From NCBI GenBank assembly GCA_022496805.1, contig CM040088.1, forward strand, positions 2,852,001 to 2,916,000: a stretch of 64,000 nt of DNA, written 5' to 3'. The translations under genes were made by a program, and so were the position numbers. The stretch comes from Pohlia nutans. Lineage: Eukaryota; Streptophyta; Bryopsida; Bryales; Mniaceae. The notes below the pieces were generated by a model, which worked only from the letters and a program-made list of their open reading frames with translations, was not told the origin of the DNA and searched no databases. Positions 1 through 12,900 of the stretch are shown piece by piece (position 1 is the stretch's first letter; each line of letters starts with the position of its first letter).

Positions 1-213
1 ATATCCGACGTGTTCTTATCTAAACGTACATAATTTTTTAAACCTTATGTCATAGGTTTTTTATGTAGCTCAAATGTTTTAAATTATCTTAAAGAGTTAC
101 CAACTATTCATGACATTTGCTACATTAATTGTTATAAGTCACCTAATAGAGATATGCTCAAAAGGATGTACTTCTTATAAACCTCGTTACCTTCATTGTC
201 CCAATTGATAAAA

Positions 214-1064
214 TTCCAGTGATGATCTTAGATCGGAGCTGGTTTAGAAAAATGGTATTGATGATTGTAGGTTCCACTTGTGGATTCTCAACGATTATAG
301 GGTTTGTAAACGAGCCGGCGAACAATCAATCAATAGTTTTAAAGTAGGGTTTTTTATAATTTAACCTTTCTATGATGTAACCTAGTCTTTCACATCTTTG
401 GATGGTCTTTCCATCACTGTTCCGTTCCGTCCTCGAAGACTCATTATGCGAAGTAATCTAGTCTTTCATGCATTTTCAATTTCATGGCCTTTTGTGTGCG
501 GAGAGAAGCAAAGCGCTAATCTATAATGCGGTAATTCATGTTTATAATTATTATTTGTAATAGTCATTAATACCATGTATGTATACAATTGATATTTTGT
601 CATTACTAGTGTAGAGAGAAGCGGAGCCCTAGTTTATATTTTTTTAAAGGAGAAGGATAAGGACAAAGAAAGAAGGTACAATTGGTTTGAATTGAAAGTA
701 TGCTTTCAATATAAAAATGTTCATATTTTAAAATTAAAAAATAACTCATTTGTTTCATTCCAGTGACAATCGTTGGTCGGAGTTGGTTTAGAAAAAATGG
801 TATTGATGACTGTAGGTTCCACTTGTGAGTTTCCAATGCTTATAGAGTAAGTAAGCGAGTCAACAAACGAGCGAGCCACAATTCTAAAGTAGGGTTTTCT
901 ATGGTGTAACCTTTTTATAATATAACCTAGCCTTTCACATTCTTTAATGGTCTTCCCATGATTATTCTATTCCATCCTCGAAGATCCTTTCACATCTTTT
1001 CAATTTCATAGCCTTTCACTTCGTCACTAGTGATGCGGAGAGAAGTGGAGCCCTAGTTTTTTCT
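214..1064 (+). repeat. Direct duplication of about 310 bp, period about 544
   Basis: 214-525 and 758-1064 share CCAGTGA, GGTATTGATGA-TGTAGGTTCCA, TAAAGTAGGGTTTT, TAACCTAG and GCGGAGAGAAG blocks in the same order. A partial third end (GAGAGAAGCGGAGCCCTAGTT) is at about 613. Unknown element type. Confidence 0.75.
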
Positions 1065-2263
1065 GTAATTTTTTACTCCCCTTTACACATGTTCATTTCA
1101 TTTCAATTAGTTTCCCGGGAGCACTGGCGGTATTTTATAAACGACTTGCAATAAAATATAGGGTATTTAATATGCATTTGAGATAAAATTTTGAAAAATT
1201 CTAAATAGAATATAGGGGTTGATTAATGTTGAAAATAACTTATAAAAAAGATATTACCATACCATATAATATGTGCTATTTTATTCTATTTTATTAAAAA
1301 TAACCCCTGGATAAGTGTATCCTAAACTAAATATCATAAAGGTTTAAATTGAATGAACGAAAAATTGAATCTTTTCAATGTTGAACAATTGTGTTTCTTA
1401 ACACTATAACTTTCAAGTATCATTCTACTAGCATTCACCATTACAATTTTGTTGGTGTGATTTTGTTTGACTCTGTTTTCCTCTTTACCGTACCACGACA
1501 ATGTAATTTGCTTTTTCAAAAATATCAATTCACAATTCACACCCCCCCCCCCCCCTTTCAAAAAAGAAATACAAAAACACTGGAGGCTATAAAAATCTTA
1601 AAATCTTAGCTTAAAATCTTCTCATTCAACTTTTCAATTTGGAATGAGTGTTTTTTATTACAATGACCACTTGGAAAATTTGTAGAATTAGTTTCCAACT
1701 TGAAATGCAAATAATTCTTAGTTCTTAGTATATTTTTAGTTCAAACTTTATGACATTCATCTACATTCATCAAAAAAATTGAAAGTTATTAAAATTAATG
1801 AAATTTGGAAAAAATAATTAAAGTGGTAGTGGATGTTCTCATGGTATGGGTGAGTGAAAAAAGTAGTCCGAAGTGATGGATTTTTTAAGAAAATGGACTT
1901 TCAAAAATTCTAATTAATTTTTTGTAAATGATGAATGTACGAGATTTTGAAGGCTTAGGGGTATGAGGGATATCCACACAATGATATTTTTGACTGGGTT
2001 TATTTTTGGTTTAATACTCCGCTACGACCATATTAGTAAAAAATACAATGTAGTGTTTCAACCAAATGTAGAGTAAAATGAACCATATATAATTAGAAAT
2101 TCATTATTCAAATTTTTAGATAGTTTAATATGATTAGCTGTTGGATACTTACAAAGTTATTTCTAAAATTAAAATCTTTCTGTTTCATGATATTTAATAA
2201 GTCTCAAAAACCTAAGAATGGAAAAATGTGCAAGATCACGAAACTTATATGAAGGTTTGTTTC
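1065..2263. other. AT-rich intergenic DNA
   Basis: No gene or element seen apart from the poly-C tract. Confidence 0.5.
1542..1555 (+). repeat. Poly-C tract (14)
   Basis: C homopolymer in AT-rich DNA. Confidence 0.9.
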
Positions 2264-2267
2264 TTAA

Positions 2268-2814
2268 CCCCTAAAGGACCGAGGGGGGGGGGGGGGGTAG
2301 CAAGCTCAATTCCTCATTGGTGTGGGGTAATTTTGACGATCGGCACCGTTGAAACTAAAGAAGACTTACATAGCTTTTTCATGAAAAAAAGATCGACAAA
2401 ATCGCACAATTTTTGAGAAAATGCCACCGTAGAGAAGATTGATGGAACTTGTTTGGGGTATTTTGTACACATGCTGAAACCGGATTGTTCAAAAGTGCTC
2501 CAAAAATTCTGAAATTTTTACTGTGAGTAGAAATCATCATTTTAAACATGTGCAAAAATTTCAAGTAATTTGGAGGTGTGAGGAGGAAGATATGAGGGCC
2601 TGAAGTGACGCCTAGATACCCACCGTGCAACTCAAAAAAATCACCAAAAATCGCTCACTTGATGAATTTCCGATCGAGAAGTACCTACATATTTGGCTCT
2701 CAAAAAGAGCTAGGGTCTCTTTGTTGCTCATCCTACAATTCAAAGCCCAAGAACCCGAATTTCCTCACTTTCTAGTTCCAGAAGCCGCGTAGGGGCCTTA
2801 CGGTCCTTTAGGGG
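2268..2814 (+). mobile_element. piggyBac-like MITE, family F
   Basis: 547 bp between TTAA 2264-2267 and 2815-2818; perfect terminal inverted repeats CCCCTAAAGGACCG and CGGTCCTTTAGGGG. A run of 15 G (2283-2297) lies just inside the left end. Only copy in the window. Confidence 0.87.
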
Positions 2815-3245
2815 TTAAAACACATGTATATGTGGTGATTTAGTGAAACATGACATTTGTATTCCAAAAACAGTGTGGGAAGGGTAAAAACTGTTAAAAT
2901 ATCGTTTTTGCGGCAAACAAGTTTTTTACATCGTTGTTACAAATCAAATTTAATGCATCAAAGATGAATAATTTTGAAAAATAAATTTGATGGACATCAT
3001 AATTAAATAAGAAGAAAGATGTAATTGAAAATATTTTTCTAATTAAACACATTTTTACCTTCATGAAGTAGTACTTGATTTTGGGTACTACGCCCTAGTA
3101 TTAAAATTTATTATGGGTACGATCATCGTCTTGAATGCAGTTGTAATATTATTTATCTTACTGATAAATCTAATATATAAATTGCACTATTCACAAACAT
3201 CTAATCAAATATGCAATTGATGTGTAATGTAGGTAATATCATTCA

Positions 3246-3785
3246 TCCCTAAATGACAGAGGAGGTTGCGGCAAAACCTAGATGTGTTATAAAATGTTAC
3301 TTTTGCAACTTTGATGAAGTTTGGTCTACAAAAGAAAATGAGAAGCATGATGTTTAGTAATTATTTATACAGTCAAACTTTCAAAAATGTTTTAGATACT
3401 CATTTAATGAATTTAGAATCATTTACTATGTAATATTCACCAAAATTACAAAATTTTAAATTTTAAATTTTAAAAAATTGAAAAATTGAAATTTGGTATG
3501 ATTAGTTAAAACTAGACACTCTATTCTAAAATTAAAAAAGAATTTTTTCAAAGGAGAGAACATCATTAGTTTCCCAAAATAGTATATCTAATAACACTAC
3601 GACAATATTGTGGACTTTCTCTTTGAAAAATTCTCTTTGGGGGAGTTTAACTTGGATTGACATAATTCTAATTGGGTTGGAAAGTACACTTGATTTCCTA
3701 TTTGAAAATATTTTTTTATTTTTTATAAAAATATTTTTTTCATCTTAGACAGCCCATAAAATAAGGACAATGACCATAAAAAAGG
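3246..3785 (+). mobile_element. Family G copy 2, ends decayed
   Basis: Alignable to G1 over its length: ACCTAGATGTGTTATAA, TTTGATGAAGTTTGGT, GGAGTTTAACTTGGATTG, then CAGCCCATAAA. Terminal CCCC and GGGG motifs are no longer intact. Confidence 0.65.
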
Positions 3786-4196
3786 GTAAAACTTATTTTA
3801 GATGGTTTGTATTAAGTATAATCACTAACATCCTAGTAGCTAGTGTAATATTATCATTTATTCCAAGGTATAAATTTCAATAAATAATTATGATATTTAA
3901 CATTCCTTTTTTTTTAACGGATTGGATTTTATTAGAAACTAAACAAAGTTCTTATTGAATTTCAACCCCAAAAAAGTAGAATATCATGGAGGATTTTATG
4001 CAACATTAGTTTGAAATAAATTATTGCTTTGAATATTGTTGATTATTTCAATTTTTTGTTTTTATTTTTAATATTATAGGAAAAAAGAGGCATATCACTT
4101 TACAAGAACTTTTAAATGTGGCATATGAAACATCATGTTGTCTTCCATCCAAGTGAAAGAATTTGTTTTTCTTCCAAAGTAAGCTCAGTTCTTTAA

Positions 4197-4736
4197 CCCT
4201 TTAGCGTGCTAGTGTCCATATATTGAACGACGAACAGTTTAAAGTTGTTCGAATCTCATCCAGATTGGACATTTTTCATCTACCAAAATTATCCTTGGTT
4301 CTTGAGCAAGTTGACTATCCTTTGAACAGTTTGGATCTTCAAAATAGGTTATTATGAGTTTTAGAAAAATAACACAATCGGTTTATGTTAAGTTTCATTC
4401 TTAGTTCAAAAAGTGAGACCTCAAACATGATTTTCCAAAATAAATACAATCAAATAATGGAAACCGTACCATCTCGTAGCGCATGTTATTCCAATTTCAT
4501 TACAAATTTTTGAAATTTTTTTGTGTTAATTTGGGATTTTTAATTGAATTTCAAGAGAAAAACTTCAAAAATTAATAAATAATAAATAATAAATAATATG
4601 ATAAATCCAACTGTACATATGTGATCTTCACATTGACACTTACAACTTCGCTTTGTACATCAACTCCATTTTTGGTTTTCATCAAACATTTCATAACGCT
4701 TCTTTGAAAACAGTGTCGAATCGGGACGTTAAAGGG
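4197..4736 (+). mobile_element. piggyBac-like MITE, family D copy 1, intact
   Basis: 540 bp between TTAA 4193-4196 and 4737-4740; ends CCCTTTAGCGTGC and GGGACGTTAAAGGG, left subterminal GTCCATATATTGAAC. Confidence 0.87.
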
Positions 4737-4740
4737 TTAA

Positions 4741-5951
4741 TCTCTAAACGCTCAAAGAACCATTTTTTTTGGTTGTTGCCTGTTTTTAACGGACTGCTTG
4801 GAAAAAAAAACTAGTTTTGAAAACATCTAGATCTTTAGAATACGGTCAATACGATCAAATGCAGTTAAATACGATAATTTGTAGAGATGATTCCCTACAT
4901 TTCTTTCTACTCAACCAAATTTCATCAAACATGCACATATTATCAAACATCTATGTTTTGTCCAATGCCCCTTGGGCTTTTAGAGGTTAACCACTAAAGA
5001 ACCTTGATGTTGCTAAGCACTTAGAACCATCTAAAATGAGAACTTAGAAATAGGTGAAATGAAAAATTTTGAAGATTTATTTTGATGAATCAACATCGGA
5101 ATCAACCAATGGATCTTATAGAGGACTATTATGATATACACCTATGTAGTTTTGAGAATCATCTTAGGAGTAAATTGCAAGATTATAAGGTTTTAATTTA
5201 TTTTTTCCTATTGGTTTCCCCCAAGCATGATTGAAAACTTATGCTTGAGTGCTAATATCTTTTATTTTTCTAAAAGAAGTTATTTACCTTTTTTGAAAAT
5301 ATAGTTTGGAAAGTTGTTAGCTATTTCTTTCTAAAGTAATATAAATTTTAACCATAATTTCATTTATGAATTAGTCCTTGTATTAGATTGGGGTATGAAA
5401 AAATAACAAATACACTAAGAAATTTGATTTGATTTATTTGTACAGAAAAAAAATTTAATCAAACCAGTAGATGTTTGTAACATAACACCATGAACATCAC
5501 AAAGAAAATTTCAAAAAAAATCTATAAATATTCCAAAATATTCTTAAATAATATACAATATCATTGATGAAGAGATTCCAAAGATTATGAAAATATTCAA
5601 TTTTAATATATTTAAACATTTTATGTTATTAAATTATATAATTTTAATTCCTGTGGATGGCCCAATAATGGAAAATGTTTTACATACTATACACCCTTTT
5701 TCTTTGACACTGACGCCCTAGCGTGAAAACGCCCCTATCATTGATTAAGAAGACTTTTTCATGTGCACCAAAAACGATCGTAAACGAAGGCAATGCCTTG
5801 AGGATTTTAAAATAGTCCATGGATGATCATTTGGAAATATAAACTACACCATTGGAAAGACTAAACAGAGAACTATCCAAAAAAACTTACACATTAAAAA
5901 ATGTTGAAATTGGACATTGTGGTCTCATGGGACATTAGGGTTAATATCTAT
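4741..5951. other. AT-rich intergenic DNA
   Basis: Nothing recognised except GACGCCCTAGCGTGAAAACG (5710-5729), which recurs inverted and slightly changed (GCGTTTTCACACTAGGGCGTC) at about 29243-29263: probably ends of one old repeat. Confidence 0.4.
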
Positions 5952-6169
5952 ATAGCATAATAGAGCATGTAATGGAGCACCCTTTTGAAAATTGGATCAA
6001 AAGAGAATTTTCCCTTAAATTCACTTTTTTAAGTAATGAGGGAATGCCATTTGTATTCCATGAATTTTTGAACTACCATGATATTGCCACGTAAATTTAG
6101 TTTCTAATTGTAATTAGACTCTTGTCCCATTGCAAAAGCATCTTGGCTCTCATTGCTCTATTATGCTAT
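5952..6169. mobile_element. 218-bp MITE with ATAGCATAATAGAGCA ends
   Basis: Ends ATAGCATAATAGAGCA and TGCTCTATTATGCTAT are exact inverted repeats, continued imperfectly (AATGGAGC and GGCTCTCATT). Superfamily unknown. Confidence 0.7.
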
Positions 6170-6529
6170 GTAACCTAGTTTTCACACAATCATTGTTCTA
6201 ATTTTTAAAAGTGCAATATGATTTTTATAATTTTGTAAAAGAAAAACAGTTTGTATACTTATTATACAAAGTCATATTTCAAATGATTTCATGGAAAAAA
6301 TGTGATTAGAAAAAATTATACTGAATTATAAAGAAAATTTAATAAAATAATATAATAAATCTAACTAATTTTAGAAAATTGCATTGACTGCAAATGATAA
6401 TAATAAATAAATTTTAAAAAAATTAAAAAATCTCTTAAACACTCAAATAACCTTTAACTAATTATACATTTTAATCCATATTTCACCTATATTATAAGTG
6501 ACTTTGACATGTAAAGCTTAAAATTTTAT

Positions 6530-6902
6530 TAATTGGTTTATGTCAAGTTTCCTTCTTAGTTCAAAAAGCGAGCTCTTAAAAAATATTTTCCAAAATAAGT
6601 AGAATCAAATAATTGAAATTACACCATCTCATAGTGCATGTTATTCCAAATTTGTTACAATTTTTAATTTTTAATCTTTTATTAATTTGGGATTTTCAAT
6701 TGAATTTTGAAAGAAAACCTTGAAAAATAAATAAAATTGTATTAATAAATAAATAAATAAAACATGATAAATCCAACTATACATATGTGGTCTACACATT
6801 GACATTTACAACTTTGCTTTGTACACCAACTCCATTTTTTTGATTCATCAAACATTTTATAACGCATCTTTGAAATCGGTGCATCATTTGAACCTTAAAG
6901 GG
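6530..6902 (+). mobile_element. Family D copy 2, right part only
   Basis: Similar to the last 370 bp of D1, ending AACCTTAAAGGG before TTAA 6903-6906. The left part is missing. Confidence 0.7.
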
Positions 6903-7157
6903 TTAAACATTTCCAAACTTACCATAGTAATACTCAATAAAAACTACCTATGCTCCAATGCTCCATACTACACTACATATTAAACTTTGCATATATTCAT
7001 TATATAAGGAAAATTGTTGCATACATACTTTTCTCAATTCTTCCACCAAGAAATAACTAAGTTCCTGTTGCCCGGTTCTGGCTCTAGCCAACCTAGTTGT
7101 AAATATCATGTTTTTCACACCGGCCTCTTTTGAGGACCGGAGTTTCTATCTAAATAA

Positions 7158-7217
7158 CATGTAGTGTACTAACATGCAATATCCTGACATGTACTGTACA
7201 AACATGCAATATCCTGA
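7158..7217 (+). repeat. Two tandem 30-bp units
   Basis: 7158-7187 and 7188-7217 differ at two positions; the shared core is AACATGCAATATCCTGA. Immediately upstream of H1. Confidence 0.85.
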
Positions 7218-7239
7218 CATATGCAAACATTGTAAATCA

Positions 7240-8538
7240 GGGGCGGTTTACACTATGGACCAAGAGCCATGACCAAGAAAATTAAATCATTTTCATGGTC
7301 ATGGCTCTTGGTCAAGAGCCGTGACCATGAAAAATCAAAATTGCAATTTTAAATGACTTGGTCACTCTTTGTAGTGTAAAGTGGATTTAGACCGGGACAA
7401 GTTTAACCCTTTAGTGCCCAGGGTACTGTACTGGGAGCACTGGATTTCAGTGGATTTTTCCACTGTGATTGAGACTACCTAAAATAGAATGGATTAAATT
7501 AGAAAGTAGCCGTACAATTCTATTCTCAACTGGAGAGCACACATTTTGTTAAAATTTGAGAATCATCCAATGGTGGGATTGGAAGATTATAGTATGTATT
7601 TGAACTGTATAATGCACGCTCAAAAATGAGATTTTGGGGGGTGTGTGACTTCAAAGTTAAATAGAATTTGGGTTAAATTTTCAAAAATAAAAGTAAAGAA
7701 GTTCAGCTATGCCCTATGTCAACACCTCTCTGTTGCAATCTTTCATATCAAGAATAGACTCACACATAATTATTGTGAATTTTATAAGTGAAAGTGACTT
7801 ATCTATATACGATTCGGACAAAATTTTATACGTTAAAAATTGACAGGAGTGGGTACATTAGTCAAGATCGGATTACACACATTGATGGAAGATGAAGAAG
7901 AGAACACAATCCAGAAAAATAAAACAAGATAACAAACTTCCAAACACAAGAAATACTGCATAATACATGTGTTGTATTTGTAAGTATTTACTCTATTTTC
8001 AAGTATTTGCAGTATTTTCGCGTTCTGTTGATAGGTATTTTGATAGTTGTACAATTCCAAATTGAAATTTTCTTTTTCTGGAAGATGTATAATGTATGTG
8101 GCATAATCTGAACTTCAAAACTGAAGTTCCAATTCTTCACGGATTCTCTGCTATTTGCATTTCGAACGGTGCAGTGACCATAATATGGTCAGCTGGGCAC
8201 TAAAGGGTTAAGCTCATCATTCTCTCTTTTATCCTCCCCTTTTTCCTCCTTTCTCTTTAAATAATTGAACACTAGCCAATCAATGATTTTTGAGCCCCAT
8301 GGTCTCCTAGATTATAGTTGAGTCGAGGCATTTGCTTCGACTCAACTATAATCAAGGAGACCATGAAAACATTATCCATTTGGGAAATTTTAGCATTTTT
8401 GGGGACCTCAAAGTTAGTGGTCATTCTCCTTTTTTCAAGGTAGTGTAAAGCCAAATCGGACCAAGAGCTGTTTTTGGGCCAATCACAGATTTTAGAGTTG
8501 CATGGGACGAGTTCTTGGTCCGTAGTGTAAACCGCCCC
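7240..8538 (+). mobile_element. Inverted-repeat DNA transposon H copy 1, split by MITE E1
   Basis: Termini GGGGCGGTTTACACTATGGA and CGTAGTGTAAACCGCCCC, flanked by the 3-bp duplication TCA (7237-7239 and 8539-8541). E1 (7407-8207 plus one TTAA) is inserted inside; without it H1 is about 490 bp. It carries an internal hairpin (8309-8354, arms GATTATAGTTGAGTCGA) that H2 lacks. Terminal GGG and a 3-bp target resemble PIF/Harbinger MITEs, but the superfamily is uncertain. Confidence 0.85.
7407..8207 (+). mobile_element. piggyBac-like MITE, family E copy 1
   Basis: 801 bp with termini CCCTTTAGTGCCC and GGGCACTAAAGGG, flanked by TTAA (7403-7406 and 8208-8211). It interrupts element H1; the uninterrupted relative H2 has a single TTAA (28059-28062) at the same place, which proves the boundaries and the 4-bp duplication. 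No transposase is encoded; the minus-strand frame inside is shared by other copies only because the DNA is homologous. Confidence 0.9.
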
Positions 8539-8574
8539 TCATGATGGAATTGTGGTCCTAAAGTATATAAGAGA

Positions 8575-8974
8575 GTGACAAACTTTGGTGATGTTGATCA
8601 ATTTATGACCACCATCAATCACATTACCATCTCACCAAAGATGATTGTTATTCTTGAGCTCTTTAGGACCCAAAACTCTGAAACAGAAGCTGCGACAATT
8701 TTCTTTCTTTGTCAGAAAGTACATTTGTTTTGCAGAAATCTACAAGTTTTTAGAAGAAATCCACAATGAAAGTAATTCCACCATCACAGTCTTGGCATTG
8801 AAAGGTACAGTTTTGAACGAATATGGAAAAGGAGACGGTGACAAGCAATGTGCCAATCTTCATAGAAAATTAAAGTTACCTGAAAACAAACCTTATCTTA
8901 GTACTAACAGTAGCCACAGTTTTCCATGTAAATACTCTGCATCATTTAATTCCAAAGGGTTTTGTCCCAAATGA
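8575..8974 (+). other. Open frames of uncertain meaning
   Basis: A 109-codon frame (8645-8974) includes IYKFLEEIHNESNSTITVLA and a charged segment. No domain is recognised, and the frame lacks a promoter or gene-like GC. It may be a coding remnant just outside H1. Confidence 0.2.
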
Positions 8975-9346
8975 GTTCAGAATCCTCATAGTGTGAAAAG
9001 GAAAAGTGTACTTACGGGGTTTTCTCAGGCATGGCTTTGTTGCTGAAGCATAACATGCATGATTAGAGAGGAAGAAATGCTAATGAGAAGTGCATGAAAT
9101 CACTACTGTACTACCCAACTCCGGTCTTAAGGAGCATCTCCAGGAGCAACTCTGAAGTGCAGTCTGAGGGCATCCCAAAATTATAGGGCATATCATGTAC
9201 TTCCTCATCAACATCACTCAAGTAGACTCTGAAAATACTAAGTAAGCCACTCACAAGTCATCACACATGGATTGTGCAATCATGATATGCAATTAAGAAG
9301 AGAAGATACACTAGTTTGAGTGGTTTTAAAGGTCCAACCCTGCTTA

Positions 9347-9649
9347 GAGCATCCCCACTCCTACACGCTAGAGATGACTCGTTGAAATTATTCATTTACA
9401 TTTAAAGAGCCCTTGCACTTACACTCCCCCACCCTTGCACGCCCCTCACACATCAAAAGTGCACATCAAATAGTCAATGGACCAATCACAAGTAGAATGT
9501 GGGGATATAGTCAACTAAATAGTGATTTGAAGGGCCATTTCTTGACACGCTAGGATTGAGAGTCAAGAAGCATTTTGGAAGGGCCCTTGGCACTTTTCAT
9601 CTAGTTCTGGAGTGTGAGAGACTCTGGGAGGGCTGCGGTGGAGCTGCTC
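9347..9649. mobile_element. Tourist-like MITE
   Basis: 303 bp with ends GAGCATCCCCA and TGGAGCTGCTC, flanked by TTA on both sides (9344-9346, 9650-9652). The GAGCATCYCCA terminus and TTA target fit PIF/Harbinger Tourist MITEs. A solitary GGAGCATCTCCAGGAG at about 9131 may be the end of another. Confidence 0.65.
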
Positions 9650-9670
9650 TTACTAGTGTTCTTTTCTCTG

Positions 9671-9748
9671 GCGATTTTTAGCTTCTGGTAGCTGCTTAGA
9701 AGCAACTGCCAGAAGCTAAAAATCGCTGAAAAAAAAAAAAAAAAAAAA
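9671..9748. repeat. 56-nt near-perfect hairpin followed by a run of 20 A
   Basis: Arms GCGATTTTTAGCTTCTGG (9671-9688) and its complement (9709-9726) continue inward with two mismatches to a 2-nt loop; A20 starts at 9729. It could be a minimal hAT-type MITE or a retroposed small RNA. Confidence 0.7.
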
Positions 9749-9779
9749 CATTGCCGATTACATTATCATGTAAGCTAAA

Positions 9780-9995
9780 GTAGGCGTACCTTAAACCACC
9801 ACAACACCTAAAACCACCAACTTCTACACCCTTTCTTCATTTTAGGGAGGAAATGTAAGTTGTCGGTACATGACTTAACTTTTGAGCAATTGATGCATAA
9901 GTCATGTAATGAAAGCCTACATTTCCTTCCTGAAATGAAAGAGGGGTGTAGAAGTTGGTGGTTTTAGGTGTCGTGGTGGTTTAAGGTACGTCTAC
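9780..9995. mobile_element. 216-bp foldback MITE
   Basis: Arms of about 80 bp: GTAGGCGTACCTTAAACCAC on the left, complement ending GGTTTAAGGTACGTCTAC on the right, with ACCACCAACTTCTACACCC inside each arm. A lone end of the same type (GTTTAAGGTGCCTCTAC) is at about 43897-43913. Confidence 0.8.
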
Positions 9996-12900
9996 CTTAC
10001 TCACAGTCTCACAAGTCACCATGCATCACTACACAAAGAGGGTGTCGTTTAGAATTCCATTTTTGAGTGAAATCGCGCCACTTCTCTTTGTGTCAAAGGA
10101 GGACAAACATCTACAGTGTCAGACCTTGTGAATGAAAAGCGATACTTTCTGGACTTGACTATTTTTAGTTTAGGGTTTATCTATTGTCCATTCAAGTAAT
10201 CTTTCACCTCCAAAAAGAATTGTGCGAATTGAATGGGGATTTGAAGTCATTGGTCTTGAGTTATGCACATTTATGTAAATGAAGTTTAACCAATGATTAA
10301 GAGTGAGATGACAAGAAATGAACACAAAACCATACTTCCATAGCTTTCCAAAAACACTTGTTCTATACATTGATGATTTCTTTCCACTTTACTTACAAAT
10401 TTTCAAAATCAAATCATAAGGTTTCCATACATTTTTCATACATGCCTAGATCTATGCATACATTCAATCAAGTCTAATTGGGCACCAAATTTTAAAGCAA
10501 TAATAATATATGAGTGCATTCTTCTTCAAAAAAAAATCTCAAAGTAGCAAAAAAAAGACATAACCATAAATGTTAAAATACAATGATATTAATGTAGCAC
10601 TGTTTGGTATATTTGATGACAGTTCTAAGCTTTTATTGCAGTGTTCTCTCTTCCAAAAGATGTGACAATGGAATGATAGAAGTTCGTCTTTCGAAATACA
10701 AGATCAAATTCTTTACAAATTTTGGCTCATTTCATTACTTAAAACTTTGTTCATATAAAGTGCTAAATAAATTAATGAAAATTTGTAGTTAAATACAATT
10801 TTATCCAACACAATACTAAACAAATAGCTTGGGGTTGTCCACCTTTCAAAATAACTAGGTTTAATGCAATATTTCTTGGGTATTTCTAAATGCTAAGAAA
10901 AATATTTGTACTGTGTGTACTACATTCTTGTTTTCAATTGTAAAATAAGGTTTGTATCTCAAACCATTCATGAGAGAATTTTTGATGAAAACTATACATT
11001 ATTTACGGCCTATTTATATTGTTCAGCCATGTAACTCGTGAAAACTAAGCATTTTTGTAGTCTCTCCCCTTCTCGGGTGGAGATAATAAATTTGCATTTT
11101 GTAGCAAAGAAACTGTTGTGACATATGGCAACAACATTTAGTCCTTTTTGGTTTTGAACAATTTTAAATTTGTGATTAACTTTATTTAACACCCATAGTA
11201 TTTCTGAAGTCTAAATTGTTTAGAATATATAAAATTGACGTCTATGACAAATTTCAAAAAATATTTTCACTAGAGTGTCAAGATGTACTTCCCCAGGTCA
11301 TGTGGACTCAACATGGAACCTTGAACAAACAAACTCTTTAAATACGCCAACCTACAATAATAGCACTAGTTCAAAGTCATTTTATTTCTCAACTTTTTAT
11401 TTGCCTTTAAATGCAAATATCAACCACAATTGAGGTAATGTATATGGACACTTGTTTTCAAATTTTCCTTGAATCATGTTTTTGCTTTAAATTTTTCTTT
11501 AAATTTTTTTTAATTCCTTAAAGTAATGGAATGATTTGCCTTACATTAGGTTCAAAATTTCTCAAAACTCTTCAAAATAGAAACCCTTTTGTCGTGACTT
11601 TCAACTACTACTAATGTACTTTTTATCTTTAAAATTATTTTATTTATTTATTATTTTTAAGGATTCAGTTCTCATTTTTTTTTAAACCAGTACATTAAAA
11701 ATGTATTTAAGAATATGGTATAAATAAGTTATGGACTAGGTTCTACTACTCTTTGCACTACATTTATGGGGATTAGTGGCCTTTGGAAACCATGTGAAGT
11801 TCTTGCAATTGAAACAATCCTATTAGTGAAATGATACAGTAGGATGTGTTTCAAGGAATATACTCGAGAATATATCAAAGGCAATGTCATTTGCGTAGGC
11901 AATTGTAAACAATTCACATGAAGATTGATTAAGATGTTGCATGACATTTGCGTATTGGTATTAACCCCAAAAGGTCTTCATCTCTCTTTACATTTGGAGA
12001 ATTGCAAAGATGCATTAAAAAATGCAATTAAGAAGGATATTTTGAACTTGATGTGCAAGTAAAAGTTATACGTTATGAAGTTTAGACTCTATCCATACGG
12101 TTAGATCTATGATTGCTACTATCAATATTTTGTATGAAGTTTAAAATTTAAAATTCAAAATTCTTTTGTAATTTGATTACGAATTATAAGATATTGACAA
12201 TCTATAGATAAAATTTGTTGTGATGGATTGAAATGTAATACTCTAAGTATAGTGATTTTTGGAGAATTTTTGGTTGCTAAATTTTATGAGTTGGATTTTC
12301 CAACAACACTTTTGAACTATGATCTTAGAGTTTTTTGGTGAATCACTCCAACATTAAATGACACATATAAAAATTTACAACTCACCTCCTTTCTAATTGG
12401 TTCACACATGTATAAAGCTATCTTGCCTTAGAATTATGTAGTATTCTTTTGAATTGCAAAAAGTACATGTTTGATCAATGAGAAAATGGAGTTGGTTTTG
12501 TACATCATGCAAAAAATGCATTGTTGGATGTTTGGGGGTTAATAAATATTTATCAAATCAATTTCAAAGCATTTAGATGTGATAATTCATCAAAAATACA
12601 ATTTATATTTTTAGCATAATAATATTTTTATGATTGGTTGAAAAGTCATTTTACATTGATTAGCAAGAGAAGGCCAAAGATTTGATATGAAAACATCATT
12701 ACTTTCTCCTAAAAGTAAAGTTTTAACGCTTCAAAAATATTGTTCTCTTTGTATTCTTTTCTTGTAGAAGATAGTTTAAAAAATAGCAATCAGAATTTGC
12801 AATACACTTCTACAAAGATAATCCATCTTACTATGCATAAAAAACACAATTTTTTTTAAATATATGTTTTGTCATTCATTGATTGCGTGGATTCAAAGAT

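Noticed and set aside
7833..8060. Minus-strand ORF repeated at 28658-28894 and related frames at 54449-54640 and 57470-57847
   Set aside because: These lie in E elements and look alike because the DNA is homologous. Frames differ in start, length and even phase, so there is no sign of protein conservation.
8272..8454. ORF shared with 27885-28103
   Set aside because: Part of H elements; overlaps a hairpin and has no domain.
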